Assembly: GCA_012861695.1 (NCBI GenBank)
Contig: JAAOOA010000086.1
Coordinates: 24,538,403-24,602,402, forward strand
Length of the DNA stretch: 64,000 bases
Reading direction: 5' to 3'
Source of the DNA: Trematomus loennbergii
Taxonomy: Eukaryota; Chordata; Actinopteri; Perciformes; Nototheniidae
The notes beneath the pieces were generated by a model, which was given only the letters and a program-made list of their open reading frames with translations, was not told the DNA's origin and searched no databases. The position numbers and the translations under genes are program-made. Below are positions 30,372-42,123 of this stretch, in pieces; position 1 is the first letter of the stretch; each line of letters opens with the position of its first letter.

Positions 30372-33300
30372 GACTTTTAAAAAGCCACTTGTATCCAGCT
30401 TCAGTCGATACTCTGCTTTCCATCTAATGATCCCTCTTAGAGAAACAAGGCTGCAAACTATTCTTTATTTGCTGTTTCGTAACGATCAATTTGGGCTCTT
30501 TTTTCTGTGATTAGTGGAGTAGCAACTTTAATAAAAGCAGAATGTGTGTCTTTAAATGCCGAGCTATTGAATACCAAGAGGGAGGAAATGGACTATTATC
30601 TCTAAACGGCCTTTATCTTTACTAAACAGAATGTACAATGTACAATTGTGTCTACTACTGCACTTCACTTGTTTTAATTTAGGTATAGTCCATTACAGAA
30701 ATTAGGTAATAACATTAAAAGGGTGAGTTTTTCATGATTTACATCTAATTTAAACTGCTTACTCAATTGCTTTGCAGTCAGCATAATCTTTTTGCAACTC
30801 TTCTCATTTGATGTGCTGAAGCTCGTAGAAACATTCAGATATCATTCAGCATGATGCTGCATAATGAAGGTAATCCAAATGTAAAGTACCTGTGGATTTC
30901 CTCGTGCCGAGTCGCCTCAGGAGCCGCTCTCTTTTGGTTCACAGCCACACACTGATGCCATGGAGGCTTTCTGTGCCAAAACAAAAAGCATAAATTAACA
31001 ACTGAATTAGCTGAAAACAGAACTGGTGATGCACAAAATGATCCATAATGAAATGCCGCACTTAAAATAAAGTCAGTGAGTACCCGACCAGGCAAGCTAA
31101 CTGTAGCGGCCAAAATCACATAGTTTAAAAGTATGATTGCCGCTGAGGCACCGGATAGCGAATCTTACGGAGGGAATGATCCAAGTCCAAACAAGATCGT
31201 CAGTTCTGTGCATTTTATTCCCATCACAAAGGTACAATGAACAGGTTTACTTTCCTTAAGCCTTTCTTTCTTTCTTGCTTGAATCACCCTGATAGAAAAC
31301 GATATGCCTACTAGTGCTCTACTCCCTCCACCACCTGTCTCCAATATATACAATTACACCAGGTGCTCTAATCACCCAGTGCCCAACATTTTTTTTTTAA
31401 CTAACTACAATAATATCACTAAATAGAACATTTACTATACACAAAAACAAGAAAACAAATGTTAAACTATTAAATCAAATATAGCTCCAAAACTAACACT
31501 TTATGTAAAAAAGGCTCTTTAGAACAAACCATTGAGGTCCAATTCCAAACCGACCCCTACAAATGTACACGATGTTTGTGCGTCGCGTGGATGATCTTAG
31601 AACTATTGACCATGTGCGACGTGTCCGTGATGAAACAAGCTGTGTATACTTTTACTAATAAACCGTGCAAAATAAGATAGACATTGTATATTTTCATACA
31701 GATGGTAATTTAGGATCAGATATATCTTTGTCCAACCTAGAATCGGTAGAAGTGTGCATTTTTTTGTGAAGTTTTGTATATTTACAGGAACAAAAACAAC
31801 TCCGAAACACCAGATTAAAAAACAAAGATCACAAAATTAACTCCAGGGTTTCCAACACATAGACTTTACTCGGGCGGGCCGCCCAGGTATATTAACGTCC
31901 GCCAAAGTATATTTCGCGACACATTTAGGTTTAATCTTTTTGTATCCGTCCGCGTGCACGACGCCATCTGCGATCGATTAACTACCCCTCCTGTACCTGT
32001 TTGCTCTGCTATCGCGTGAACGGTCTGCTTTATGCGCTCCGCAGCCCCCCCCCCCCCCCCCCGGTTGATGTGCATGCTCCACTAGCACCCCCCCCCCACC
32101 TTCTCAGCTACCACCACAACTATGTTTCAGATCTGTGGGAAACACTGAACTCCACTCTAATATTGACTCTTATTGGTTCAATTAACCATTATATGCATTT
32201 CTATAAATGTGGTCATAGTCATTAATTAATTGTGATTTATACATTTATTTTGTCTTTCTTTATATTTCTTGGTATTGTATTATTATTTCAGCCCCTGAAA
32301 TGTGAAACTTATCATAAAGTCTGCAGTCATTTTGCTTTAAGATTTACTCAGAACTTACTGAAGGCTATTATATTTTAATAAGCCATGCCTTCTGCCCTCC
32401 CACTTCATCGCACTTTTTTTTTCTTTTTTCCTTTACTGTATATTATTATTGAATTAGTTAAATAAACAAAACACTACATTTACTGTTGGAGATTATTTTT
32501 CTCATATTTCACATCTCCTTCCCTCCATGCCTCCTCCTTTGAGATCAGTTTTCTTTTAGTTGTGGAATCCATCAGGGATAATGGTTTCTTCTTGGATTCA
32601 CCTCATCAGTTTACTTCATGAAAAGAGCAATATGCTGTGTAGTCAATGTACAACAACAGCTTTACGATTGGCTTTCAAACTCACAGAGTCGCAAAAAACT
32701 CATTCCGAAACAGTGAAAGCAGATAAATTGCGAGTAGAGATAAGAACAGATACACTAAATGATGCTTTGTGACTGATGCTGCTTTATGTTGGCGGTGACA
32801 TCGACTTCAAAGTGCTTTTGTTGTCCCCGAGAGGCTGTAACGAAGCTTTGATGACGAGCACAGGACGCTGAGGAATACTAAGCACCCCAAGCAAATGCCA
32901 GCAACAGATTGAGTGATTTCAGTCGACTGAAACCACAAATCCAGACGGATCTCAGGTGTTCTATCAGCATCTGGATGCACTGAGATTCATGCTGTCCCAT
33001 GACAAACTGTGCCTTTGAACGCAGGCTTTTCATCGAGATTTCATACAGGTTGTCTGTTTCCATCTCATTTCACACACGTGGTCTAAGGTGGTGGTGAATG
33101 TGAGGAAGAGGAAGGAAATGCTTCGCTCTCAAACAGCATACAGATGAAAGATGTGCAGAGGGAACATCAGAGTGGTCTGTTCCACTGAAGTTTGTTCTTC
33201 TCATCTTCTGAAAGCAGCTTGGAAAAAGCTTTTTATTTCTTTTTATAAGGGCAAGAATACGAGGCACGCAATTAGTAAAACATGAAATGGGAGATAACTA

Positions 33301-35045
33301 AAATAGACCTGACAAAACTGTGTACGTATAATGATGCTAGAGTACAAATCCAAAGGTATACATATTTCTGTAACTGTTATATATAATAACCACTAACAGT
33401 AACATAAATGATATTCTTACAAAAAGGCAAACATGTTTAGATTAAAACTAGATTAACCTTGTGTCTGTAATGGTGTACCGATTATGGCTAGATATCGTCT
33501 AATATTTTGTATTGTTGTGTTTTCCTGGTTTGATGGGTTAATTACAATAAAGTGATGCATTTTCTGTATTTACCAGTTTCTTCTATTATTTACCTTAAAC
33601 CATTTAGCCAATAAATTCAAATACTGATGATGATTTATCAACATTTGTAAATATTTAGTGTAAGCACCAATGGTTAATGGCCCTATGATATTGTTGCAAT
33701 GTTAAAATTTTTGTCAAAAATATCATGATTGTTGATGTTCTAATGCCCAGCCAGTTGATCATGACATTTGTATCAGATACTGACTCTAAGAAAACTCTAA
33801 TTTCATTGAATTTAATGTAAACAAAACAGGGGTCCATGGAGATTGGTCCTCCATTGTGAAGCGTCATATCAGAATATTTAAAGTTCTTGAGTTTTACTCA
33901 TTTTACAAAGTTTCTAAACCTGCATAAACAGTGTTAATGTGATTATGAACTACTTTCACTCCAAACTACATTTAAAACCTTTACAGATTGTTTAAAAATA
34001 ATGTTGGAAAGGCTAATTCAGTTGCACTAATCGTGTTTTCAGAGCTTTAGAAAATTGGATTTGTCAGTGTTGTTCATCATAGTCGATTATTAACATGGCT
34101 GCTTGGGTCATCTTCACACATCACAACCAATTTGTATATTAGGGATAATAGTTAACAATTCAAGACCCGCCGCTGTTCACCGTATTGGAGTTGCTTTCGC
34201 TATAATGACCGGCTGGCTTCATCCTGCTTGTTACATGGCTAATAACTAAATCAATAAAAATCTCACACAAAATATTGATTGTCAAATGATACCCTTGTTT
34301 GAAAATGATTGTATTGCTCCCACTGCGTACCAACGGCTGGAAGATGGTGTTTTCTGACGGGGAAAAATAATGTGTATTTTTGGCCACAACTGTTGTTAAA
34401 TTTACCGGAAGGCTTTCTGGGGATAGATCCTTAGCAAAGGTCTGCTATCGAAAAATAACAGACCGCCGAATGTTTAAATTGAACAATTAGAATCGAGTAT
34501 TCAACGGAGTCTGCAACATTAAAACAACAATATACTATGACACAATCTGCACGGTTGAACATGGCGCCCAATGTATTGACACTGGCTGGATCCTCTCATA
34601 GAAAAGTATTTGAGCAGCTGACACACTGAAGGGGAACGAAGGACTATTGATGTCTTCATGAGCATCCAATGGACCATCGATGGTATTGATTCACGTGGAA
34701 GGATCAAATTAAAGAAAAGGTCAAAAGATCCAGCATGCTGATGTCCTTCTTTACAGTCCGGATCTTCATCAATAAACGGACCAATTTGTGTTGATGGTCA
34801 TTGCTTGGAGTGTTGTATTAAAAATAGATGAGGTCACAAGGTTAAAGCTATAAAGAAAATGTCTACAGGATACAAACACTCCCGCCTCATCAGCAGAAAT
34901 ACTAATGAGGGGTGTATTAAGAGTGTGTCTCTTTTACCCGGAGTGACACTTCAATACTATACTGAAAGCCAAGAGTGAAATATGACGTTGAAATTGCTAA
35001 ACTATATAGTTAGAGTTCATCAATGTCAGAAGTAAGATGTTTCTT
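30372..35045. other. Noncoding stretch with weak repeat remnants
   Basis: 31134-31561 looks like an LTR: TGATTGCC...ACCCCTACA, with AATAAA and a TATATA motif in the minus orientation. I found no matching target duplication. 31845-32100 starts CAGGGTTTCC and has a C-rich middle, possibly a decayed hAT. The rest is AT-rich anonymous DNA. None of the short open frames carries a recognisable domain. Confidence 0.4.
32045..32062. repeat. Poly-C tract (18 bases)
   Basis: Eighteen consecutive C on the plus strand, followed 26 bases later by a second C-rich run at about 32089-32097. Confidence 0.95.
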
Positions 35046-35326
35046 GAGTATTCAATTCAATTCAAGGCTTTATTGTCATTTGCACATTAGCTACAGTGTA
35101 GATATGGCAATGAAAAACTCACAGGCTCCACCAACAATGCAACATGAATATATATATATATGACATGGAACAAAAGAAACAGATATAATAGTGCAAGAGA
35201 ATGTTTTGAGATGTGCAAGTAAATACAAATAAAATTGAAATAGTGCAAGAAGTGTCTGGAAGTAAATGGAATTTGATATATTAGATAAATAATTTTCAAG
35301 ATGCAAACAGATGAATGTTTATGGGG
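35046..35326. repeat. Relative of the CAACTTTATTGT repeat
   Basis: TTCAATTCAAGGCTTTATTG, TCATTTGCACATTAGC and GCAATGAAAAACTCACAGG resemble the unit at 29668. It ends against the hAT element at 35327, which may have inserted beside or into it. Confidence 0.4.
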
Positions 35327-35576
35327 CAGGGGTCGGCAACAGGCGGACCGCGGTCCGGATCCGGACCCAGACGCCGACCTATACGGACCCGGACCTATAA
35401 TCAATACATTAATAGGGGATTTCAATTTTGACGGGGTGATTCTATTTTAACCGCCACCGACAGGGGGCGAAAGAGACGAGTGAGCGATACAGGAGAGAAA
35501 CACAGAAGAAGAGATGAGAGAGTGGCAGATAGAAGAGGAGAGGAAAGTGAGTGAAGAGAATAATTAGCGATACAGG

Positions 35577-35967
35577 GGGTGTTTCTCAATCGCGAGTAAA
35601 GCTGCTTCCGAGCCACTATTTCAAGCATACTACGTCATCGAGTGCCGCCGAAGTACTGTTCCAATCTCCAGTATACTTGGAAATCTACCGAGCCCGGCGT
35701 ACTCCGTTTGGAGAAATATCGAGTGTGCACATGAGTAGACTTCGCGCCTTAAAATCCCCACAATGCTTTGCGCACGGACCAATTTCCCCAAATCTGTGGC
35801 GGAAGATGTAAGGCGGGGCCTCTCATATGACGCACACCTGCACACTTGCTAGCCTGTTCCACTCTTCGTTTTCCGAATGCCAGGAAGTATTCTTGACTCG
35901 CTTCTGAAGCAAGATGCTCGGCAGACATGTGCTACCAAGGAAGCGTACTCGCGATTGAGAAACACCC
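35577..35967. repeat. Nested 391-bp MITE
   Basis: Inverted ends of 22 bp start GGGTGTTTCTCAATCGCGAG and end with the complement. AGG lies on both sides (35574-35576, 35968-35970). No coding sequence. A frame of 86 codons crossing it is not a gene. Confidence 0.8.
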
Positions 35968-36036
35968 AGGGAGAGAAGCGGAGAGGAGAGTGAACAGGCG
36001 TGTTAGCGGCAGACAGGGAGAGACAAATAATTACAC

Positions 36037-37200
36037 ATGGCGCTCTCCAAGAAGAGGAAAGTGGACAGTGAGAACAGAGCTTTTAACGGACTCATTCATG
36101 TTCATCCTGCCCACTGGGAGCACAGAACCAGTGTGTCTCATTTGTTCAGAGACCGTGGCGCTCATTGAAAGCAGAATACAAAAGTCAAGTAACTGTATTC
36201 AGCTCGCGTTATATTTGAAAAACGAGTAATCTGATTACAGTTACTTTCGTAAACCTGAAGTGAATACATTTTGGAATACTTATTGGAATTATTGGTGGAA
36301 AAGTTTCCTCATAAAATGTAATATTCATTACCAGCAGAACTGTGTGCACACTGCACAGCGCTGCAGCGTGTCTGTGAGCGAGAGAGAGATGCAGCGTGTC
36401 TGTGAGGCCCGCCCCCGCACGCAGATCAGAGAGAGAGATCTCTTTTAAAATATATTGAAAGTTAGAAACGGAGATGGTTCGATAAAATGTGCAAGATAAC
36501 GTTTATGTAGCATTTCTTTATTGTCGAAATGATGACATTTCATAACGGGATCAAATCAAAGTGAATGGCCTGCTGCTGCTGAATGCATGGGGCAAATGAC
36601 TGGAAACAGTTTTAAAAGTTATTACGTCGTTTCAGATAATAAATAATAATGGTAATTCATTCTATTTAGGGCGCCTTTCAAAGCACCCAAGGACACCTGA
36701 CAATTCATAACATATTCTAAGGAAAGGTTTAAGAGAGTACAAATAATGCAGTCCGGGTGATGTTTTTTATGTGGGGTGCAGATGAGAGGGAGCTGTCCAG
36801 AATGACACCAAGATGTTGTGTTTGAGTTGTGCTCTTGATAAGCCATTAAAACAGTAAAATAAGTGTCTCCTGTTCACCAAAACATACCCATCTGTTATGG
36901 AAAAATATAGTATTCCAAAAGTATTCTAAAAGTAATCTGAATACATCTTTTTTAAGACACGTAACTCTAACTGTATTCTGATCACTTTCAGAGCCATGTA
37001 TTCAGTAACCGATTACATTTACAAAGTAACCCTCCCAACCCTGATTAAAAGTGCCAAAACGCCACTATGAGACAAAACACAAAGTGTTTGACCAAACATT
37101 CCCTCTCAAGTCAGAACTGAGGTCACAAAAAATAAGCAGTCTCAGAGCCCAATATGATCAGTCCACCAGGATCAAAATTAAAACTAAATATCGTTCCAGG
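36037..37200 (+). pseudogene. ZBED/hAT transposase N-terminal remnant
   Basis: ATG at 36037 reads MALSKKRKVDSENRAF, then a frame shift. The frame continues as DSFMFILPTG and EPVCLICSETVALIE, with the C-x2-C of a BED-type zinc finger. At 36172 the coding sequence is cut by an insertion. It resumes after 37043 (LIKSAKTPL, then a stop where a histidine-rich turn is expected, then FPLKSE-type sequence). This matches the N-terminus of fish hAT transposases often annotated as GTF2IRD2- or ZBED-like. Catalytic core not seen. Confidence 0.6.
36172..37043 (-). mobile_element. Second hAT-like insertion, 872 bp
   Basis: Flanked by ATTGAAAG (36164-36171) and ATTAAAAG (37044-37051), seven of eight bases equal. 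On minus it begins CAGGGTTGGGAGGGTTACTT, a terminus I recognise from fish hAT MITEs. The opposite end (CAGAATACAAAAG) is eroded. A block TAGGGCGCCTTTCAAAGCAC (36668-36687) inside is a separate dispersed repeat. Confidence 0.7.
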
Positions 37201-37767
37201 GCAGGCTAACCGAGGCTAACCAATGAGCACCTGCATGTGTGTATGAGAATGGCCCTGACACCATTTCAGCCCAGATTTACCAACTCCTGGCAGGACATGC
37301 TCCAGCTCAATTCTAGCACTGAACAAAACAAAGTGAGTGAGGGACTGCAATATAAGCGGGAAAGAAAGAGAAACTTTAAAACTGTTCAATTGTTATGATG
37401 TGTAAAGACTGATATGTTCTATAATCGGCTGAAACTGTTAAGTCATGATGTGAAACGGTTAACAAAGCTATTTTATTTATTTCTCTATTTTATTTTTAAA
37501 TGCAGCCCGAGAGGAACATTACACATATCCACAGTATTTACTATATATCTGTATAGTTCAATGTTAATTGACAATAAATATTGTTGTTTATGAATTGTTT
37601 GATTGGCAGTCAGTTTTGATGACATGCAGACGTTGATAAAGCTACAGGCTACTTCAATATATATCACACTAATTCATAAAGCAAGTTAGACATTTTGATG
37701 TTCCGGACCTTTGCATGGGGACATTTTCTCTAACTGGACCTCGTTGAATTTGAGTTGAATACCCCTG

Positions 37768-38196
37768 GTGTAGGGTATGTGGCCTTTTCATTTCTTTGTA
37801 GGTGGGCAAACCTGGCCGAAGAAGACTCTAGAGGTAACTGTATTGAAATATAAAAGAATAAAATGTCTTGACTTCCTGAACTGGGGAAAACTAAAGCGGA
37901 CACTTTCATGCAAACTTGGAGGTTATTTGAGCATTGACAGATGGTTCCTGATGTTGAGGCGGTGATATTCAGCTTCAGCTCAGTTCTTAACCTTTTATTA
38001 TTTACAATAAATATATATGAAATGAAACATTCTATTACTGATAGCTTTCATCAAAGGCAAACTACAGTACAGGATAATTGGGTACAGCTGGGTACAGTGG
38101 TGCAAATTTAACATAACCACATTTTCCCTCCAGGGATTAATAAAGTATTTCCGATTCCGATTCGAATAGTTTGACAATCAGATTTGGTTGTACGAC
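37768..38196 (+). other. Stretch ending in a non-LTR retrotransposon tail
   Basis: CCAGGGATTAATAAAGTATT followed by TCCGATTCCGATTCG (about 38130-38165) is a common 3' end of fish LINEs, with a short tandem tail. The upstream part of the LINE is not recognisable. Confidence 0.5.
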
Positions 38197-38200
38197 TTAA

Positions 38201-38510
38201 AGGTCCCATGTCATGGCCATTTCTACTGATCATATTTCCATTGTTGAGGTATACTAAAATAGGACGTAATGGACCAATCCGCGGAGCCGTTACATTACGT
38301 TACGTCACTATACCCAAATACGTCACTGTATCCAGGAAGAAAAAGAGAAATCTCCAACGAGGCGTTCTGGGGCAGCATAGACAGGTCTTTTCTGTGTTAG
38401 AGTTTTACTCGCTACAGGGTGTACTTTGAGGGTTTGTGACTCTGCAGACCGTTTACATCTGGGACACACAAGGGGACGGGTAATAACCAGAAAAGCATGA
38501 CATGGGACCT
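38201..38510 (+). repeat. MITE family 3, copy 1 (CCCATGTCATG termini, TTAA flanks)
   Basis: AGGTCCCATGTCATGGCC at the left, GCATGACATGGGACCT at the right, TTAA at 38197-38200 and 38511-38514. The interior has GGACCAATCCGCGGAGCCGT, GAGGCGTTCTGGGGCAGC and GGGTGTACTTTGAGGGTTTG. A longer inverted copy is at 60805-61499. Confidence 0.88.
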
Positions 38511-38514
38511 TTAA

Positions 38515-40449
38515 AGACAGTGAAAGAGGTTCATGGCGATGAAATGTTTGATACAAACTGAAAGTACAACTTTGTGGACTGCTGTTGTCAGCCTGCTCGC
38601 CATCCTAGCTGCTGCTGGGTATCTTTACAAACCCTCCTACGATATTTCCTGTCTCCTCTTGCTTTTTGCCCCAACAAACAGGAACACTCTAGAGGCATAT
38701 TCCCCACGAGCTCCGCATCGCAGCATCTGGACGGGGACGTATCACTGAGGCAGCTCCACAGATGTTTACCCGCAAGCAAAACCCCTTTTAGCACATCACA
38801 TAGTTTATATCCCTTCACCACCTAACTTAACTGAGGGTTTGCTCCAATCAGGTTTCAAATCCATCCCACCCATTCCCCAAGTGATGATAATACTGCTGCA
38901 CTATCCAGCTGCTCATCTCATAACAGCACCCATGCCTTCAGCCAGAGTGTTGATTGACTGAATGTCAATGGAAATGTGGTTGATTATATCACCAATGATC
39001 GGTGCTTTGTGTTTCATGGGAAGGGAATTCAAAAGCCTCTATTTCCAGAACTTAAGGTAATGAGGCATGTTTACTTTACAAGGTGAAGTATTAGTTTAAT
39101 AGTTGGGAAAACTCTTAAGATAAGAATATCCAACAAACTGTGTGAAAAGGCATCATCACAAGCTTGAAATGCGGCCATGACAAGCTGACATTTTGGAGAT
39201 ACACGGCTGAATTGTATAGCACAGATATAGTATTACCTTGCCCCCATACTCACAAACAGCCCTCCCCTATCTCCCTCACCTCAATTTCAGAGAAGTATCA
39301 TGCCAGCTGAAGAAAGACACTTTATCGCTTTCCACATTTCAAGTAGAGGTTACGGTAAATAGTTGAAGTGTCTTAGTGCTTAACATAAATAAAGCCTCAC
39401 CGTTGAGAGGCTATATTTTCCAGTATGTTTTGTTGTGGCCTGGGGTTCTCTGTGGACAGTGGACCAGCAGCTGAGCCTCTCAGATAAGCTCCCAGCCAGA
39501 GACAACAAAAAGACGAGTGAAATAAAGAGCAGGCCAACGGCACAGTGTGATTGAGAAGAGCTCCATTTCACAGCGTAAAGCAGAGAGGAGGAGGTCGGCA
39601 GTCACAGGGTGGTGGAGGCGGGGGGTGTGGATAAAGGCACAACAAAGTACACAACATAGTACACAACATTGGGGGGGGGGAACGGGAGGATGTTAGAAGA
39701 CCATGTCGGTGACTTCACCCTTCAGTGCAGGAAGGGCAGGTTTAGTTTCCCACTGAGGTGCTTCTGTCTGTGGCTCAGGTGGTCAACGGGTGTTTATCAA
39801 TCCAAGGGTCAATGGTTCAATCCCTGCAGCCAACTTCTCAAAGTGTCCTTGGGCCAGATACTTAAATTGCTCCTTTAGGCTCATCTATGGTGTAGAAGTG
39901 TATGGAAACTGATGATTAGGATATAAGCATCACATAAATGTAATCTTTGTGCGTTTGAAAGGATATCTTCTCTAGTAGAAGTAGGAGTACAGTTTATTTA
40001 AGTTAGTTGAAAGCGATAATATTAAGTTTAAATACAAAAATGATTGGTTCAACTTAATAATATTGCTTTCAACTAACCTCATACAGTTATGTGAAATATG
40101 TTGAGATAACACATTTCGTTTTTTTCAGTGAATATGCCCAAAAAAGCACAAGGCTAATTATTGTGATGAATGATGGCAGCAAACCTTATTTGGTCGCAGG
40201 CCATATTGGAACTTAGTTATTTCAGAAAGCAGTTAGCCAAAGTACTGTGAAGACCTAAAGGGCTCAACATTACATACACAAAGGGATGATGTTCTGTCAA
40301 ATCATGAAAAGTGACAGAATCCAAACATACAGGGTGAAAATTATGAACATAAACATGAAGGTTCATTCTCATTTGAAAAATATGACATTATAGGCTGGTT
40401 CAATTTCATGTGCCACTCCTACCTGACAAGTTATTGCTGTTGATGATAA
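38515..40449. other. Noncoding stretch before the retrovirus
   Basis: Apart from the SINE-like unit at 39764-39945 I recognise nothing. Short frames at 38533-38825 overlap on both strands and carry no domain. Confidence 0.4.
39764..39945 (+). repeat. tRNA-derived SINE (family B)
   Basis: A box TGGCTCAGGTGGTC (39771) and B box GGTTCAATCCC (39814) form a tRNA-like head. A body with CAAAGTGTCCTTGGGCCAGA and TGGTGTAGAAGTGTATGG follows, then an AT-rich tail. The block order differs from SINE family A in this window. Confidence 0.65.
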
Positions 40450-40453
40450 ATAG

Positions 40454-41256
40454 TGTTGAGATCTCCAAATCAGGTTGAATACTTAAAACGAAAGTTAGTT
40501 ATAATCAAATATAATCAATTATATTCTTGTATAACCCACAATGAAAATGCTTCATATTTTATGATGTTCTATATTTACAGTATAAACAAAAAGCAAGTGG
40601 TTTGTTAAGTTGAGTGTGTAAGGCCTGTAATGGTTTATGGGTGTCACTGATAAGAGAAGAGGCAGTTTCTTCCCTCTCCCCTCACAGCAGTACACAGGGA
40701 GGGGGGCTCCTGACTTAAGGAGAAATACATTGAGGCCCCAAAAAGGTGGTTATGTCATAGCCGAGAATGATATTTTGCAAGTCCTGCAGAGTAGGGGTCA
40801 TGTCCTTTTTAAAAAAACAAAAACAACATGGGAAGGTGTGTCTTATGCCAGAGCCATAGAACATGTCTGGTCATGTCCAGTTCTTTCTACCAGAGGCCAT
40901 GCCCAGTTTCCACAAATATGGGTATGGAGGAGGTGTCTTTAGGTTTTTCTATCCTGTTTTCGAGCATAAAGACACTGGCAGATGAGGAGGAACTTTCTTT
41001 TTGGAGAGAGGGAGACAGGGGGGGGGATCCCCTGGTATATTGGCTCTCGGTAACGCTCTCTCCCTGAGAGCTGGGTTTTTGCTCTCGGTAAGGTTCTCTC
41101 GAACTTGGTAACTATTGCGGAAAAAATGGGTGTGTGAATGTTAGTACCCACCATCTGTGTTTGGGAAATAGGTATGTGTTTGTGAATGTTAGTACCCACC
41201 ATCTGTGTTTGGGAAATAGGTATGTGTTTGTGAATGAAACTCTCCCGACTCTTACA
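40454..41256 (+). repeat. 5' LTR (803 bp, internally deleted)
   Basis: Starts TGTTGAGATCTCC, ends CCCGACTCTTACA. It matches the 3' LTR over its first 790 or so bases and its last 15. It lacks about 1.1 kb found in the 3' LTR (roughly 47100-48244), including the CGCCATCT array and the AATAAA. The junction lies in the CTCCCG shared by both edges. Contains two copies of a 46-bp unit GTACCCACCATCTGTG...GTGTTTGTGAATGT. Confidence 0.88.
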
Positions 41257-41274
41257 TGGCGCCCAACGTGGGGC
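41257..41274 (+). promoter_or_regulatory. Primer-binding site, tRNA-Lys1,2 type
   Basis: TGGCGCCCAACGTGGGGC follows the 5' LTR CA directly. It is the standard 18-base complement to the 3' end of vertebrate tRNA-Lys1,2 (CUU). Foamy viruses and some beta- and lentiviruses use the same site. The tRNA-Lys(UUU) gene in this window would pair with a different site. Confidence 0.92.
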
Positions 41275-41932
41275 TCTGTGAGAAGTTGTACTTCTACAGA
41301 GTTAAAATACAAGAACCAAAACGGCCTAGTGACAAAAGCCGAGGAGCACAAATCAGCGAAATACAGGCTGAAAGTCTTGTTAAAATACCTACCCAAATCC
41401 TAGAATATATTTATACCTAAAAGTGTAGTAATTAAAGTTGATACTATTGCACCGGACTGAGGGTTATATTATATCGGATATTGCTGTCTGTTAAAGAAGC
41501 TAAAAGTAGGCTTTTCTTCCCCTAGCCAAACTGGGAAACCCCTGTGGTCCCTAATGCACAGGTTTGGTGGCTAGTAGTTATTAGTAAAGTCAGCCGTAGG
41601 AGCACTGCTCAGTACCTGTCCAATTACTTTGAAACTTATAGGTAGGACTTGACAAAGAGCTGCGGTTAGAACTTTTGCGTTAGAACATAACGTGGTGAAG
41701 AGTTAATAGGATATTTAATAAAGATAAACCATAGGTCTGAAAGGGTTCCTAGGCTGTTGGAAAAGCTCGAAGCTCGATACATAACCCTCTTAGTTGAGGT
41801 ATCCGCATGCACTAGCTGAATCCAGGAGAGTAACCTAGAACCAAGTGACGGTATAGTCGGACTGATCATCCGGTGTGAGTAAGAGCCTAGGAACTTGCAT
41901 GTGTATAAAAGAGTGAACTAAACCCTTAAAAA
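41275..41932 (+). other. Retroviral leader
   Basis: 658 bases between primer-binding site and the first plausible gag start. No long frame. It would hold packaging and splice-donor signals, which I cannot pinpoint. Confidence 0.5.
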
Positions 41933-42070
41933 ATGGCAGATGAGGTTAGAACGCAGTTTTTTAATGACTCAGAGCCAGCAACAGATTGGGAGGGATACAC
42001 AGAAGCTAGATCCGGACCTTCTGCCCCCCTGGTCGGATTAGCCCAGACCCACGGGCGTATCGCGACCTAA
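41933..42070 (+). pseudogene. Short frame at the gag start position
   Basis: ATG after AAAAA opens a 45-codon frame (MADEVRTQFFNDSEP at its start) that stops at 42068-42070. It overlaps, in another frame, the open region leading to the next ORF (open from 42010). It may be the original N-terminus of Gag, separated by a frame change. No domain recognised. Confidence 0.45.
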
Positions 42071-42123
42071 ATACGTTCCTGTTAGACTACCGTTTAGACA
42101 GAGAGCAACAAGCAGGTGGTATA

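Larger units (their letters stand above)
35327..37767 (+). mobile_element. ZBED-type hAT transposon fossil with two nested insertions
   Basis: The left terminus CAGGGGTCGGCAAC and the complement of the right terminus (CAGGGGTATTCAAC) are classic hAT ends. The 8-bp flanks TTATGGGG and GTGTAGGG match at five positions, so the duplication is old. It holds a MITE (35577-35967), a BED-finger transposase remnant and a second hAT-like insertion (36172-37043). Confidence 0.75.

Noticed and set aside
31134..31561. Third solo LTR
   Set aside because: TG...CA-like ends, TATATA and AATAAA are suggestive, but no target duplication matches at either border, so it is mentioned only within the stretch description.
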